A DNA stretch of 64,000 nucleotides from Gemmatimonadota bacterium. GTDB lineage: Bacteria; Gemmatimonadota; Gemmatimonadetes; Longimicrobiales; Gaopeijiaceae. This document shows positions 51,535-60,176 of this stretch, piece by piece (position 1 is the stretch's first letter; every line of letters begins with the position of its first letter). The DNA lies in assembly GCA_022560615.1 (NCBI GenBank), contig JADFSR010000019.1:19001-83000 (forward strand), read 5' to 3'. The position numbers were made by a program, and so were the translations under genes. Under the pieces are notes generated by a model. It had not been told where the DNA came from, searched no databases, and worked only from the letters and a program-made list of their open reading frames with translations.

Positions 51535-51861
51535 TCAGAAGAGCTTCGCTAGGCCTGGGATGTTCATGGGAAGCCCGCCGGTGACCTTCTTCAGCTCCTG
51601 CTCATACTCGCCCTGAGCCTTGACCTGAGCCTCGCTCACCGCAGCCAGGACGAGGTCCTCGAGCATCTCCACGTCGCGGGAGTCGACACAGGTCGGATCG
51701 ATCTGCACCTGCTTCACGGAGCCCTTCCCGTCCACTGTGACGGTCACCATTCCGCCGCCGGAGGACGCCGACACCCTCCTGGCCTCCAAGGCCTTCTGAA
51801 GTTCCGTCATCTTGGCCTGCATCTGCTGGCCGAGCTGCATGAGCTGCTGAATGTTGTCCAT
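51535..51861 (-). CDS. ybaB: YbaB/EbfC family nucleoid-associated protein
   Basis: A DNA-binding, dimeric tweezer-like protein. Seen: MDNIQQLMQLGQQMQAKMTE, GGGMVTVTVDGKGSVKQVQI and a C-terminal PMNIPGLAKLF. At 108 residues, typical. ATG 51861 has GGAG six bases upstream. The dnaX gene upstream is separated from it by the structured repeat R5, which breaks an otherwise very compact gene cluster. Confidence 0.95.
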   Translation of the reverse strand: MDNIQQLMQLGQQMQAKMTELQKALEARRVSASSGGGMVTVTVDGKGSVKQVQIDPTCVDSRDVEMLEDLVLAAVSEAQVKAQGEYEQELKKVTGGLPMNIPGLAKLF

Positions 51862-51872
51862 GGCTCCGTAGG

Positions 51873-52279
51873 CTAGAAGGCTGTTGAAGAAGTACAGCGG
51901 GCCGCCACCCGTGCTGTCGCACGGGTCCCCGGGTGCCACGGCCTTAGGGCACCCGCGCTTTGCGCGGGTCGCGGAGCGGCGAAGGCATAGCCGTAGCTAC
52001 GTCGAGGAGCTCCAACGACGGAGATGGGGCCGTGCCACCCCAACCCACACCCACGGACGATCATATCAGCCATGGTGTTGGGCACACGGCGACCAACCTT
52101 TGGTCGGTGCCCGCGCGGTTGATCCATCGTCTCTCCTCGTCGGACCACCGCCTTCGGCGGCGGTGCCCGCCCTGCTACGACTCCTCGTCGTTCCTTGCCT
52201 GACCGCGCGCAAGCGCGGGGCACCCACGCCGCAAAGCGTGGGTCGCGCGGCCCACTGTACTTTTTCAATAGCCTTCAAT
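51873..52279 (-). repeat. Structured intergenic repeat with a third type of terminal inverted repeat (R5)
   Basis: About 407 bp. The ends TAGAAGGCTGTTGAAGAAG (left) and TTGAAGGCTATTGAAAAAG (right, reversed) differ from those of R1/R2 and R3, while the interior hairpins and the core AACGACGAGGAGTCGTAGC (minus strand) are shared with R1 and R2. It fills the gap between dnaX and ybaB; the dnaX TGA lies within its right end. Confidence 0.88.
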
Positions 52280-53990
52280 CCATTAGCTCCAGATCCAGTT
52301 CTTCTACCGCCGCTCGCAGGCGGGGTTCCTGGCGGAAGAGAGCGCTCAACCTGTCCCTCCGGACCTCCTCCTCGGTGATCCGCGCGGCCTCCGGCGCAGC
52401 CTCCGCAGGGAATGCGAGAACCAGATCAGGGACCCGGCCCAAGTACGGCTCCAGTCCCCGACGGACTTCCGCCAGAACGGCGGAGGTCCGCAGCCTCTCC
52501 GTCGCCGGACCGGGCGGCGGCGTAACCTCGATGCGTCCGTCCGCCAGCTCCCGCACGGTGCAGGAGCGCAGAAAAGCACTGAGTCCCCGCGGCACGGTCT
52601 GCGCGGCGTCGAGCCAGCTCAGCCACGCCTCCTCGATCCGCTGCAAGGGCACGATGTCGTCCCCCGAAACCGAGACTCCTCGAGCGAATCCGTTGGCGTC
52701 GGCGACTTGAGACACCCCCTTATTAGTCGTGGCTAAGTCCAACGTATCCTGCGTGTTGGCATCGTTTGTATCATGCTTGGCATCATGTGAACTATCTGTG
52801 CCCAAACCACCGCCACCTCCCGCCCCACCGGTCGGCGGCGGCGCCCCACCGAGAGCCGAGATCAGCTCCTCGAGGGCGATCGTGCGATCCAAATAACTGA
52901 GCCGAAGCAGAAGCATTTCGATGAGCACGCGCGGATTCGAACTGCGCCTCAGGCTGCCCTGGCTTTCAAGCTCGGCCGCGGCCGCGAGCATGCGGACCAG
53001 GTCGGCGGCCTCGAACGCGTTCGCTCGCGAAACAAAGTCGGCCCGGAGCTCCTCCGGGAGATCGAGAGGCGTCTCCGGGGCGAGGCGTAGCCGCAGCAGT
53101 GTGCGCAACACGTCCAGAAGGCCGTGGTAGAACTCTACCAGGTCGTACCCCTCATCGGCGAGCCGCTCGACCAGCGTGAAGACCTCCGCATGGCGGCCCC
53201 CGGAGAGGATGTCCATCAGCTCCAAGTACCACGCTTCCTCGACGAGGCCCAGCACCCGGCGGACGGAGTCAGCCTCGACGTCACCACCGGTCAAGGAGAT
53301 GACCTGGTCCAGCATTGAGAGGGCATCGCGCATACCGCCGTCGGCTTTGCGAGCGATCATGCGAAGCGCGTCTTCGGACGCGTCCGCACCTTCCTGGGCA
53401 AGCACGGCACTCAGCCGGGAAACGATGTCGGATACGCCGATGCGCCGGAAGTCGAATCGCTGGCAACGCGAAAGGATCGGCGCCGCTGACTGTTCGATCT
53501 TCTGAGGCTCCGTGGTCGCGAAGATGAAGATCACCCGCGGCGGCGGTTCCTCGAGTATCTTCAGCAAGGCGTTCCATGCCTCACGCGTGAGCATGTGAGC
53601 CTCGTCGACGATGTATACCTTGTATCGTTCGGGCCCGGAGGGTGCGTACATCGCCCGCTCACGGAGATCCCTCGCATCGTCGACACCCCGGTTGGAGGCA
53701 GCGTCGATCTCGACGACATCCAAGGCGGTGTGGCCACCCCAAATTCGTGTACAGCTCTCGCACACCCCGCACGGCTCGCCCTCCGCGCTACGGTCGGGAC
53801 AGTTCAGCGCCATCGCGAGTATGCGCGCCAGTGTCGTCTTGCCGACACCGCGCGGCCCGCAGAAGAGGTACGCGTGTCCCACTCGCCCTCTAGAGACCGC
53901 GCTGCGGAGTGTGTCGGAAACGTGCTCTTGCGTCGCCACATCCGCGAACGAGCGGGGCCGGTACTTACGGGCTAAAGCAATGTGGGACAA
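52275..53990 (-). CDS. dnaX: DNA polymerase III gamma/tau subunit
   Basis: Clamp-loader ATPase. N-terminal ARKYRPRSFADVATQEHV, Walker A FCGPRGVGKTTLARIL, zinc module CPDRSAEGEPCGVCESC, Walker B VYIVDEAHMLTREAWNALLK and sensor FATTEPQKI are canonical. The remaining 200 residues form domain III and a Gly/Asp/Thr-rich linker with a C-terminal tau-like part. 571 residues. I did not see an obvious slippery A-run in the middle, so a gamma form is uncertain. The SRP RNA gene lies 75 bp upstream. Confidence 0.96.
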   Translation of the reverse strand: MSHIALARKYRPRSFADVATQEHVSDTLRSAVSRGRVGHAYLFCGPRGVGKTTLARILAMALNCPDRSAEGEPCGVCESCTRIWGGHTALDVVEIDAASNRGVDDARDLRERAMYAPSGPERYKVYIVDEAHMLTREAWNALLKILEEPPPRVIFIFATTEPQKIEQSAAPILSRCQRFDFRRIGVSDIVSRLSAVLAQEGADASEDALRMIARKADGGMRDALSMLDQVISLTGGDVEADSVRRVLGLVEEAWYLELMDILSGGRHAEVFTLVERLADEGYDLVEFYHGLLDVLRTLLRLRLAPETPLDLPEELRADFVSRANAFEAADLVRMLAAAAELESQGSLRRSSNPRVLIEMLLLRLSYLDRTIALEELISALGGAPPPTGGAGGGGGLGTDSSHDAKHDTNDANTQDTLDLATTNKGVSQVADANGFARGVSVSGDDIVPLQRIEEAWLSWLDAAQTVPRGLSAFLRSCTVRELADGRIEVTPPPGPATERLRTSAVLAEVRRGLEPYLGRVPDLVLAFPAEAAPEAARITEEEVRRDRLSALFRQEPRLRAAVEELDLELMD

Positions 53991-54065
53991 TATGTTATCG
54001 CGTTAGAAGTGCCGCCGATGAATCCCCTCCCGAGGCGAGTCGTCGACACCGCTGGAAGGAAGGAA

Positions 54066-54167
54066 GATGCCCCAGGCGACCCGCAGCGACGATCACCGCA
54101 CTTACCGCTGCTACCTGCGGGGTCCTGACGGGATTCGTGAGCTTTCGCCCTGCGGACCTGGGGCACC
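54066..54167 (-). ncRNA. ffs: Signal recognition particle RNA, small bacterial type
   Basis: About 102 nt. The outer stem pairs GTGCCCCAGG at the 5' end with CCTGGGGCAT at the 3' end; the tip has the Ffh-binding domain: GTCAGGACC at 5' and AGGTAGCAGCGG at 3', with GTAAG following. The apical loop reads CGCA/CCGCAGG, a variant of the usual GGAA or GCAA tetraloop region. The position just upstream of dnaX is a common site for this gene. Confidence 0.88.
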
Positions 54168-54171
54168 TCTG

Positions 54172-54200
54172 AAGCTATTTCTGAGGGCGTGGGCGGTCAA
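54172..54200 (-). promoter_or_regulatory. Promoter of the SRP RNA gene
   Basis: TTGACC (54195-54200) and TAGCTT (54172-54177) with a 17-bp spacer on the minus strand. The predicted start, 6-7 bases after the -10 box, coincides with the first paired base of the SRP RNA stem. Confidence 0.75.
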
Positions 54201-54246
54201 CGAGGCTCGCTCGGGAACCGAGGGCCCACCATTCGGCATCCTCCCT

Positions 54247-54280
54247 TAGCAGCCCGTGGTAGAAGTACAGCGGGCTGCTA
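54247..54280 (+). repeat. 34-bp minimal copy of the structured repeat (R7)
   Basis: TAGCAGCCCGTGGTAGAAG followed by TACAGCGGGCTGCTA: one complete left end and the terminal 10 bases of the right end of an R3-type element, with all of the interior gone. The final TAG (minus strand) is the stop codon of yraN. Confidence 0.85.
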
Positions 54281-54667
54281 CGGCCAGCCGGGCCTCCAGG
54301 CGTCCTCAAGGTGCTCCAAGCGCGTGACGCGGCCGTCCAAAGCGACCTCGATGGCGATGACGTCGAAGCGGACCGGACCGTCAGCAGGCATGTTCCGAAC
54401 CAGGTACTCCGCGGCGACGGCTTCGATCTCGCGGCGCTTCTTCCAGGTCACGGCCTCTTCAGGATGACCGCACTCGCCCCCTGCCCGGGTTTTCACTTCG
54501 ACGAACGCGAGCAGCCGGCCCTTTCGCACGACCAGGTCGACCTCGCGGCGGCCGAAGCGATAGTTTCGTGCCATGACGGTCCAGCCCGCCGAGCGGAGGT
54601 AGCGGACGGCGAGCCGCTCGCCACGACGGCCCAACACGTGCGGCGGGTGGTCCGGGAAAGTGCCCAT
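54278..54667 (-). CDS. yraN: YraN family (UPF0102) endonuclease-like protein
   Basis: 129 residues with the family's nuclease-like core: LGRRGERLAVRYLRSAGW, NYRFGRREVDLVVRKGRLLAFVEVKTR (Asp, Glu-x-Lys metal site) and a C-terminal RFDVIAIEV. The biological role is not established; often found near rnhB. ATG 54667 is preferred to an upstream TTG. Its TAG stop is the first triplet of the R7 repeat. Confidence 0.93.
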   Translation of the reverse strand: MGTFPDHPPHVLGRRGERLAVRYLRSAGWTVMARNYRFGRREVDLVVRKGRLLAFVEVKTRAGGECGHPEEAVTWKKRREIEAVAAEYLVRNMPADGPVRFDVIAIEVALDGRVTRLEHLEDAWRPGWP

Positions 54668-54718
54668 CCAGAACGATCGCAACCCGGCTGGGACCGAGGG
54701 ATGAGCGGATGGGACCGT

Positions 54719-54754
54719 TTGGCAGCCCGCTGTAAATGTACCAGGGGCAGCTGA
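54719..54754 (-). repeat. Diverged minimal copy of the structured repeat (R8)
   Basis: Read on the minus strand it aligns over its whole length with R7 (CAGCTGCCCCTGGTACATTT then ACAGCGGGCTGCCA), with about eight differences. It lies in the short gap between the yraN start and the aroF-type gene's stop. Confidence 0.55.
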
Positions 54755-54755
54755 A

Positions 54756-55802
54756 TCAACCGCCTGACGCCCCAGTGAGCGGGGCCGACACGTTCCGTCC
54801 GATCGCTCTCGCGATCACCTTGATCTGCTCCATGAGGCTCGCGAACTGATCTGGATAGAGAGACTGTGCCCCGTCGGACATCGCGCGTGGCGGATCCCCA
54901 TGCACCTCGACCATCAACCCGTCCGCACCCGCAGCTACCGCGGCCCGCCCCATGGGGATGACCTTCGATCGGATCCCCGTGCCGTGGCTCGGGTCCGCGA
55001 TGATCGGGAGATGCGACAGCGACTGGACGACCGGGATGGCCGCAAGATCCAACACGTTTCTGGTATGCGTGTCGAAGCTTCGTACGCCACGCTCGCACAG
55101 GATCACGTTGGGGTTTCCCTCGGCGAGAACATACTCCGCCGCGAGTAAGAACTCCTCGATCGTAGCGGACATGCCACGCTTGAGCAGCACGGGCTTTCCG
55201 GAGCGCCCAGCGCGGCGTAGCAACGGATAGTTCTGCATGTTCCGTGCTCCGATCTGCACGATATCGGCGTACTGTGCCACGAGGTCCACGCCTTCGGGGT
55301 CCAGAGCCTCTGTCACGATGGCCAGTCCTGTCTCTTCACGGGCTTTGGCGAGCAGTTCGAGTCCCTCCAGCCCGAGGCCCTGGAAGGAATACGGTGAGGT
55401 TCGGGACTTGAACGCGCCGCCGCGAAGCACCGTCGCGCCCATCTCCTTGAGCTGGTGCGCGATGTCGAGGATCTGCGCCTCGCCCTCCACCGCACATGGC
55501 CCGGCGATCACGGCGATGTCCGACCCTCCGAACGAGGTACCGTTCGCGAGTGACACGACCGTGTCCTCCTCCTGCCACTCTCGCGAGACCTGCTTGTATG
55601 GGCGCGTGACGGGAATGACCTCGAGTACGCCCTCGAGACCCTGCAGCCGGCCCGCATCCACACCGCCGTCATTGCCGATGACACCCACGGCGGTCCGCTG
55701 TCCACCCGGAATGGGCCGGGCATCGTAGCCCATGTCTTTGATGACTCCGACGACCGCATCGATCTGGTCGGCCGAAGCCGAGTTCTTCATGACAACGAGC
55801 AT
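54756..55802 (-). CDS. aroF: 3-deoxy-7-phosphoheptulonate (DAHP) synthase, ACT-like-regulated type
   Basis: First enzyme of the shikimate pathway; condenses PEP and erythrose 4-phosphate. About 348 residues: an N-terminal ferredoxin-like regulatory domain ([36 protein letters not shown]) as in Thermotoga DAHP synthase, then the barrel with [74 protein letters not shown] and [13 protein letters not shown]. The regulatory domain suggests feedback by Tyr or Phe. ATG 55802 chosen; MKNSAS four codons later is possible. Confidence 0.95.
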   Translation of the reverse strand: MLVVMKNSASADQIDAVVGVIKDMGYDARPIPGGQRTAVGVIGNDGGVDAGRLQGLEGVLEVIPVTRPYKQVSREWQEEDTVVSLANGTSFGGSDIAVIAGPCAVEGEAQILDIAHQLKEMGATVLRGGAFKSRTSPYSFQGLGLEGLELLAKAREETGLAIVTEALDPEGVDLVAQYADIVQIGARNMQNYPLLRRAGRSGKPVLLKRGMSATIEEFLLAAEYVLAEGNPNVILCERGVRSFDTHTRNVLDLAAIPVVQSLSHLPIIADPSHGTGIRSKVIPMGRAAVAAGADGLMVEVHGDPPRAMSDGAQSLYPDQFASLMEQIKVIARAIGRNVSAPLTGASGG

Positions 55803-55858
55803 CAGGAGACTCTGTTGGGGAAGGAGGAACCTAAGTCTACACGTCTGCTGGGAAGTGC

Positions 55859-56668
55859 TCAACGACCCTCGACGGCAGCCTCGACGACGGGGCCGTCTTC
55901 GTCGATCCACACGGTCAAACCGTCCTCGCCGGGTACGATGTGCCCGCCGAAGCCGTGTTGTCCGACCTGCAGCACCGCGTCGGCTGGGCGAGTAGGCGGA
56001 TACACGTGCGTGACGACGAGCAGTTCCGGGTCGGCGAGCGTCGCGATACGGGCCAGACCCGATGGAGCGAGGTGGAGCTCCATTTCGGGAGGGTCCCTCA
56101 GCGCGCATTCTCCGATGAGGACGCTGCATCCCGCCAAGAACTCACCCACCGCGTCCGAGGGCCCTGTATCGCCGGTGTAGCTCACGACGCCGCTCGGGGT
56201 CTCGACACGGTACGCCACGGACTCGTCGGTATGGGGTGTGGGGTGAGCGCGGACGCGGAGCCCCGATCTCCGCTGCTCGAACACATCGTCGGGTTCGAGC
56301 TCGCACACCCGGAGCGGAAAGCCCGGGTTCACGACATGGTCCCCCAGCGCCGAGCCGAGGCGGCTCAAGAAGTCGCGGAAGCCAGGCGGACCGATCAAGG
56401 TGAGCGGTTCTTCCCTAGCTCCCGCCAAGCCGTGCCTGAGCGCAAACAGGACCCCCGAGAGATCCCCCACGTGGTCGTTGTGATAGTGGCTTATCGCGAT
56501 GTGGCTCAACCCCGCCCAGTCGACGGCGTGTCGGGCCAGGCCATGCAGGGTCCCCGATCCACAATCGAGTAACAAGCGAAACCCGTCTCCGTCTATCAGG
56601 TGCGCGGCGGAGCTTCGAGACGCATCCGGAAGCAACGTCCCGGCTCCCAGTATCGTTACGACGGTCAC
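55859..56668 (-). CDS. MBL-fold metallo-hydrolase, RNase Z-like group
   Basis: 269 residues. The metal site HYHNDHVGDLSGVLFAL (HxHxDH), GDTGPSDAVGEFLAGC with Asp, and a final VVTHVYPP are present. The arrangement resembles RNase Z/arylsulfatase-like beta-lactamase-fold proteins, but the substrate cannot be told. It starts 12 bp after the smc stop and so may share its transcript. Confidence 0.9.
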   Translation of the reverse strand: MTVVTILGAGTLLPDASRSSAAHLIDGDGFRLLLDCGSGTLHGLARHAVDWAGLSHIAISHYHNDHVGDLSGVLFALRHGLAGAREEPLTLIGPPGFRDFLSRLGSALGDHVVNPGFPLRVCELEPDDVFEQRRSGLRVRAHPTPHTDESVAYRVETPSGVVSYTGDTGPSDAVGEFLAGCSVLIGECALRDPPEMELHLAPSGLARIATLADPELLVVTHVYPPTRPADAVLQVGQHGFGGHIVPGEDGLTVWIDEDGPVVEAAVEGR

Positions 56669-56680
56669 AACGGGGGCGGA

Positions 56681-59600
56681 TCAGGCCACTCCTGCCGCCT
56701 CGAGGGCCTCTTCGAGCTTCACCCCGACGATCGTACTGACCCCAGGTTCTTCCATCGTAACCCCGTAGATCCAGTCAGCCGCCTCGATCGTGCGAGCGTT
56801 GTGGGTGATGACCACGAACTGGCTTTCCGCCTTGAAGTCTTGGAGAAGCTTGATGAAGCGCCCGATGTTGTTCTCGTCGAGCGGCGCATCGACCTCGTCG
56901 AGCACGCAGAACGGGCTCGGCTTCACGAGATAGATGCCGAAGAGAAGCGAAAGCGCCGTGAGCGCACGCTCTCCGCCAGAGAGCAAGTCGATGCGCTGCG
57001 TCCTTTTGCCGCGGGGAGACGCGTGAATCTCGATGGGCGACTCGAGAGGATCGTCTTCGTCCTGCAACCAGATGTCCGCCTCACCACCCTCGAAGAGCCT
57101 CACGAATGTCTTCCGGAAATTCTCCCGAATGTCCTCGAAAGTCCCCATGAAGAGGTCCGTGGCCGTCTTGTTGATCTCCCGGATGGCAGATTGCAGGTCG
57201 TTCCGGGCATCCACGAGATCTCGTTGCTGCTCGGTCAGGAACTCGAGACGCTGGCTCTCCTCCTCGTGCTCTTCGACCGCCAGCATGTTCACGGGCCCGA
57301 TCTTATCGAGCGCCAGGATCAGCTCACGAAGCTCGTCCTGCAGCGCCACCTGCTCTCCTTCGACCGGTGCAGCATCCTGCAACAGCGTCTCGAGCGGACG
57401 TCCCCATTCGCCTTCCAGACGTTCGCGGATGCGCTCGATGCGTCCGTCCAGCTCCTGGCGCTCCAACTCCAGCTGGTGCCGTCGGTCGGACGCCGCCCGC
57501 TCGGCGGTCCGAGCTTCACGTACCCGCTTTTCTGCAACGGCCAACGCGTCGGCAACCTCCTGGAGTGTATGACCCTTCGCTCGCACCTTCTCTTCAGACG
57601 TGGTCCGCTCACCGAAGAGTCGCTCCGTCGCCTCGTCGCCTTCGGCTCGAAGCCGTTGCGCCTCCGCGCGCTCCTCTCGCAGGCGCCTCTCCTCGACATC
57701 GAGGGCCGTCATGCGTTCGTTGGCTTGCGTACGGGCCTTCAGGATCGTGTCCACACGCTCACTGAGGCGCATCACGTCACCTTCGAGGCGGGCGACGTCT
57801 ACCGCGAGTCGCGCCTCCTCGGCACGCGCGATCTCGTACTCTTCCTGAACGACCTCTACCACTTGGCGGGTCTCAGTCCTTTCGCTGGCCAGACCTTCTT
57901 CCTGCTGGAAGAGGATCTCGCGGTAGCCTCGCGCTTCACGAGCCCGCTCCAATGCGCGCGCCTGAGCCACCTTCGTGCCCTCCGCCTGTCGGGAAAGCTC
58001 GTCACGCAGATAGTCCATCCGGCCCTGCTGATCGGACTTGGTGTCGACCTCGGAATGGACCTTTCGTAGCTCGTCCTCGGCCGTGCGCAGCGACGCACGG
58101 CTCTGCTCGAGCGCACGTTCGGCTCCCGCGAGCGCCTCCTGGACGGTCTCCCGTCGCGTCCGCGCGGCTGCCTCCGAAGAAGTAGCCTCCTCGAGCTCGG
58201 CGAAGCATTCACGAAGCTCCTCCTTCCGTTCGAGCATGCCTGAGGCGCCGGCAGGGTTCCCCACACGGACGACGCCCCGCGCCTCCGTGACCGCGACACC
58301 GTCCACGGTCGATGCTTCGACTCCCTCCAGGAGCGCGTGCACCCACGCCTCACCGTCGCCGTGTGCTCGCACTTCGCCGAAGAGTCCACCGCCATCTCCA
58401 GACATCGAAGGGACGCTATCGAGTGGCAACAACACGAGTCCACCACCGCCGGTCCAGCTCTCGGCGAACCACGACGTTATTCGTTCGACGCCCCCGCGGT
58501 CGCGTAGCACCAGTGCACGAGTCAGGCATCCGAGGTGCGACTCCAGCGCCGCCGTCACCTTCGCGTCCGCTTCAATGAAGTCGGCCAGCGTGCCCAAGAT
58601 GCCGGCGTCCCCGAGTGCGAGCGCAGCCTTTACGACCGGATCCAGCCCCTCCTGGTCTCGCTCCAGCCGCTCGAGCGCGGCCTTCCGGGCCTCGCCAGCC
58701 GCCGCCCGGGCGACGGCCTCCCGCTCCGCGACGAGCGTGGCGTCCAGTTCTTCACGGGCCGTGGTCGCCGCGGAAAGGCACACGTCCACCTCTTCCTGAG
58801 CCGCTTGCAGGGCCCCAGACAGTTCATCCAGACGGTCAGAGAAGAGGTCCCCCTGAGATTCGATCTCGGACAGGGCGTCCACCGCTGCCTCGATGTCGCC
58901 GGCCACTCGCACGAGGCGGTGGCCGAGCTCCTCCGCCTGAGCATCGGACGCCTGGGCGTCTCCTTCGAGCTGGGCACCCCGACGTGAGAGATCTCGCTCG
59001 CGGGTCTCAACCCCGTCCAGCCTCTTCCGCGCTCCCTGCAGTCGCTCCCGCACTTCCTGGACTGCGGTCACCCGCGCTGCAGCCACCCCCCGCAGCTCCT
59101 CCAGCTCCTCGGCGACGCGGTCACGATCCGATCCGAGAACTCGCTCGTCACGCTCCAGCGTCTCGGCCTGTTGGAGCGTCTGGCCCCGTTCCTCGTCTAT
59201 CTGCGCCAGGCGACGTTCGGCGTGCGCGGCTCGCTCGTCGGCTACCGCGAGATCGCGCTCCCACCGCACCAGCTCCTCGCGAACCGCCTCGAGCGCTTTC
59301 GCAACTTCCGCGCGTTCCTTTTCCGCTCCGACTTCCTTCAGTCGCAGCGACTCGTACTGAGCCTCGGCAGCGCCTAGCTCCGCGACCTTCCCTTCCCCGG
59401 TCTGGATGTCGCCCTCGAGCTCCTTCTCGACGCGGCTCATCCGGAAACGGAGAGTCTCCAGCTGGTAGCGCACGACCGCGACCTCGACATCGAGGCGGCG
59501 CTGGCGGTACTCGATATACCGCTGAGCCTTCCCCTTCTGGCGCGCAAGCGAACGGACCTTGGTATGCACTTCAGAGATCACGTCCTCGAGACGCTGCAGA

Positions 59601-60160
59601 TCCATCTCCGCGCGCTCGAGTCTGCGGGTCGCTGCCTTGCGCCGGTCCTTGTACTTGCCGATCCCGGCGGCTTCCTCGAAGAGCCCGCGGCGCTCCTCGG
59701 CGCGATCGGATAGGATGGCGTCGATCATGCGGTTCTCGATGATCGAATAGGCGTTCGCACCCAATCCTGTGTCGCGACACAGGTCGAGCACATCCCGTAA
59801 GCGACACGCAGATCGATTGATGGAGTACTCGCTGCCGCCATCTCGGAAGATCTGCCGGCCCAGCTCTACCTCTTCGAATGGAACGGGCAGTGCTCCGTCC
59901 TCGTTGCTGACGGTGAGCGATACCGAACCGCAATTAACTGGCCTCCGGCTTACGGTGCCCTGGAAGATCGCCTCCTCCATCTTGGCGCTCCGAATCGCGG
60001 TCGGACGCTGCTCGCCAAGCACCCAGCGAATCGCGTCGCTGATGTTGGACTTACCACATCCGTTGGGGCCGACCACCGCCGTGATGCCGTCGTGAAACTC
60101 GATGGTGGTGGGGTCCGCGAAGGACTTGAACCCGTGAATCTTGAGTGAGCGTAGCTTCAT
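56681..60160 (-). CDS. smc: Chromosome segregation ATPase SMC
   Basis: The core of bacterial condensin. 1159 residues: N-terminal head KLRSLKIHGFKSFADPTTIE with Walker A VVGPNGCGKSNISDAIRWVL, coiled coil, hinge at about residues 500-650 (LGCLTRALVLRDRGGVERI), the second coiled coil and C-terminal head with signature LLSGGERALTALSLLFGIY and Walker B FCVLDEVDAPLDENN. Full length. scpA and scpB are not in the window. Confidence 0.97.
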   Translation of the reverse strand: MKLRSLKIHGFKSFADPTTIEFHDGITAVVGPNGCGKSNISDAIRWVLGEQRPTAIRSAKMEEAIFQGTVSRRPVNCGSVSLTVSNEDGALPVPFEEVELGRQIFRDGGSEYSINRSACRLRDVLDLCRDTGLGANAYSIIENRMIDAILSDRAEERRGLFEEAAGIGKYKDRRKAATRRLERAEMDLQRLEDVISEVHTKVRSLARQKGKAQRYIEYRQRRLDVEVAVVRYQLETLRFRMSRVEKELEGDIQTGEGKVAELGAAEAQYESLRLKEVGAEKERAEVAKALEAVREELVRWERDLAVADERAAHAERRLAQIDEERGQTLQQAETLERDERVLGSDRDRVAEELEELRGVAAARVTAVQEVRERLQGARKRLDGVETRERDLSRRGAQLEGDAQASDAQAEELGHRLVRVAGDIEAAVDALSEIESQGDLFSDRLDELSGALQAAQEEVDVCLSAATTAREELDATLVAEREAVARAAAGEARKAALERLERDQEGLDPVVKAALALGDAGILGTLADFIEADAKVTAALESHLGCLTRALVLRDRGGVERITSWFAESWTGGGGLVLLPLDSVPSMSGDGGGLFGEVRAHGDGEAWVHALLEGVEASTVDGVAVTEARGVVRVGNPAGASGMLERKEELRECFAELEEATSSEAAARTRRETVQEALAGAERALEQSRASLRTAEDELRKVHSEVDTKSDQQGRMDYLRDELSRQAEGTKVAQARALERAREARGYREILFQQEEGLASERTETRQVVEVVQEEYEIARAEEARLAVDVARLEGDVMRLSERVDTILKARTQANERMTALDVEERRLREERAEAQRLRAEGDEATERLFGERTTSEEKVRAKGHTLQEVADALAVAEKRVREARTAERAASDRRHQLELERQELDGRIERIRERLEGEWGRPLETLLQDAAPVEGEQVALQDELRELILALDKIGPVNMLAVEEHEEESQRLEFLTEQQRDLVDARNDLQSAIREINKTATDLFMGTFEDIRENFRKTFVRLFEGGEADIWLQDEDDPLESPIEIHASPRGKRTQRIDLLSGGERALTALSLLFGIYLVKPSPFCVLDEVDAPLDENNIGRFIKLLQDFKAESQFVVITHNARTIEAADWIYGVTMEEPGVSTIVGVKLEEALEAAGVA

Positions 60161-60176
60161 GGATTCTGGATAGCTG

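Noticed and set aside
28272..52279. Assigning the structured repeats to IscB omega RNA (HEARO) or a group II intron
   Set aside because: I could not match specific consensus motifs, no iscB, tnpB or reverse transcriptase gene is in the window, and inverted-repeat ends are not expected for IS200/IS605-type carriers. It remains only a test hypothesis for a covariance-model search.
56600..58069. Open frame of 489 codons on the plus strand opposite smc
   Set aside because: Antisense shadow of the SMC C-terminal head and coiled coil; Leu/Arg/His-rich without motifs.
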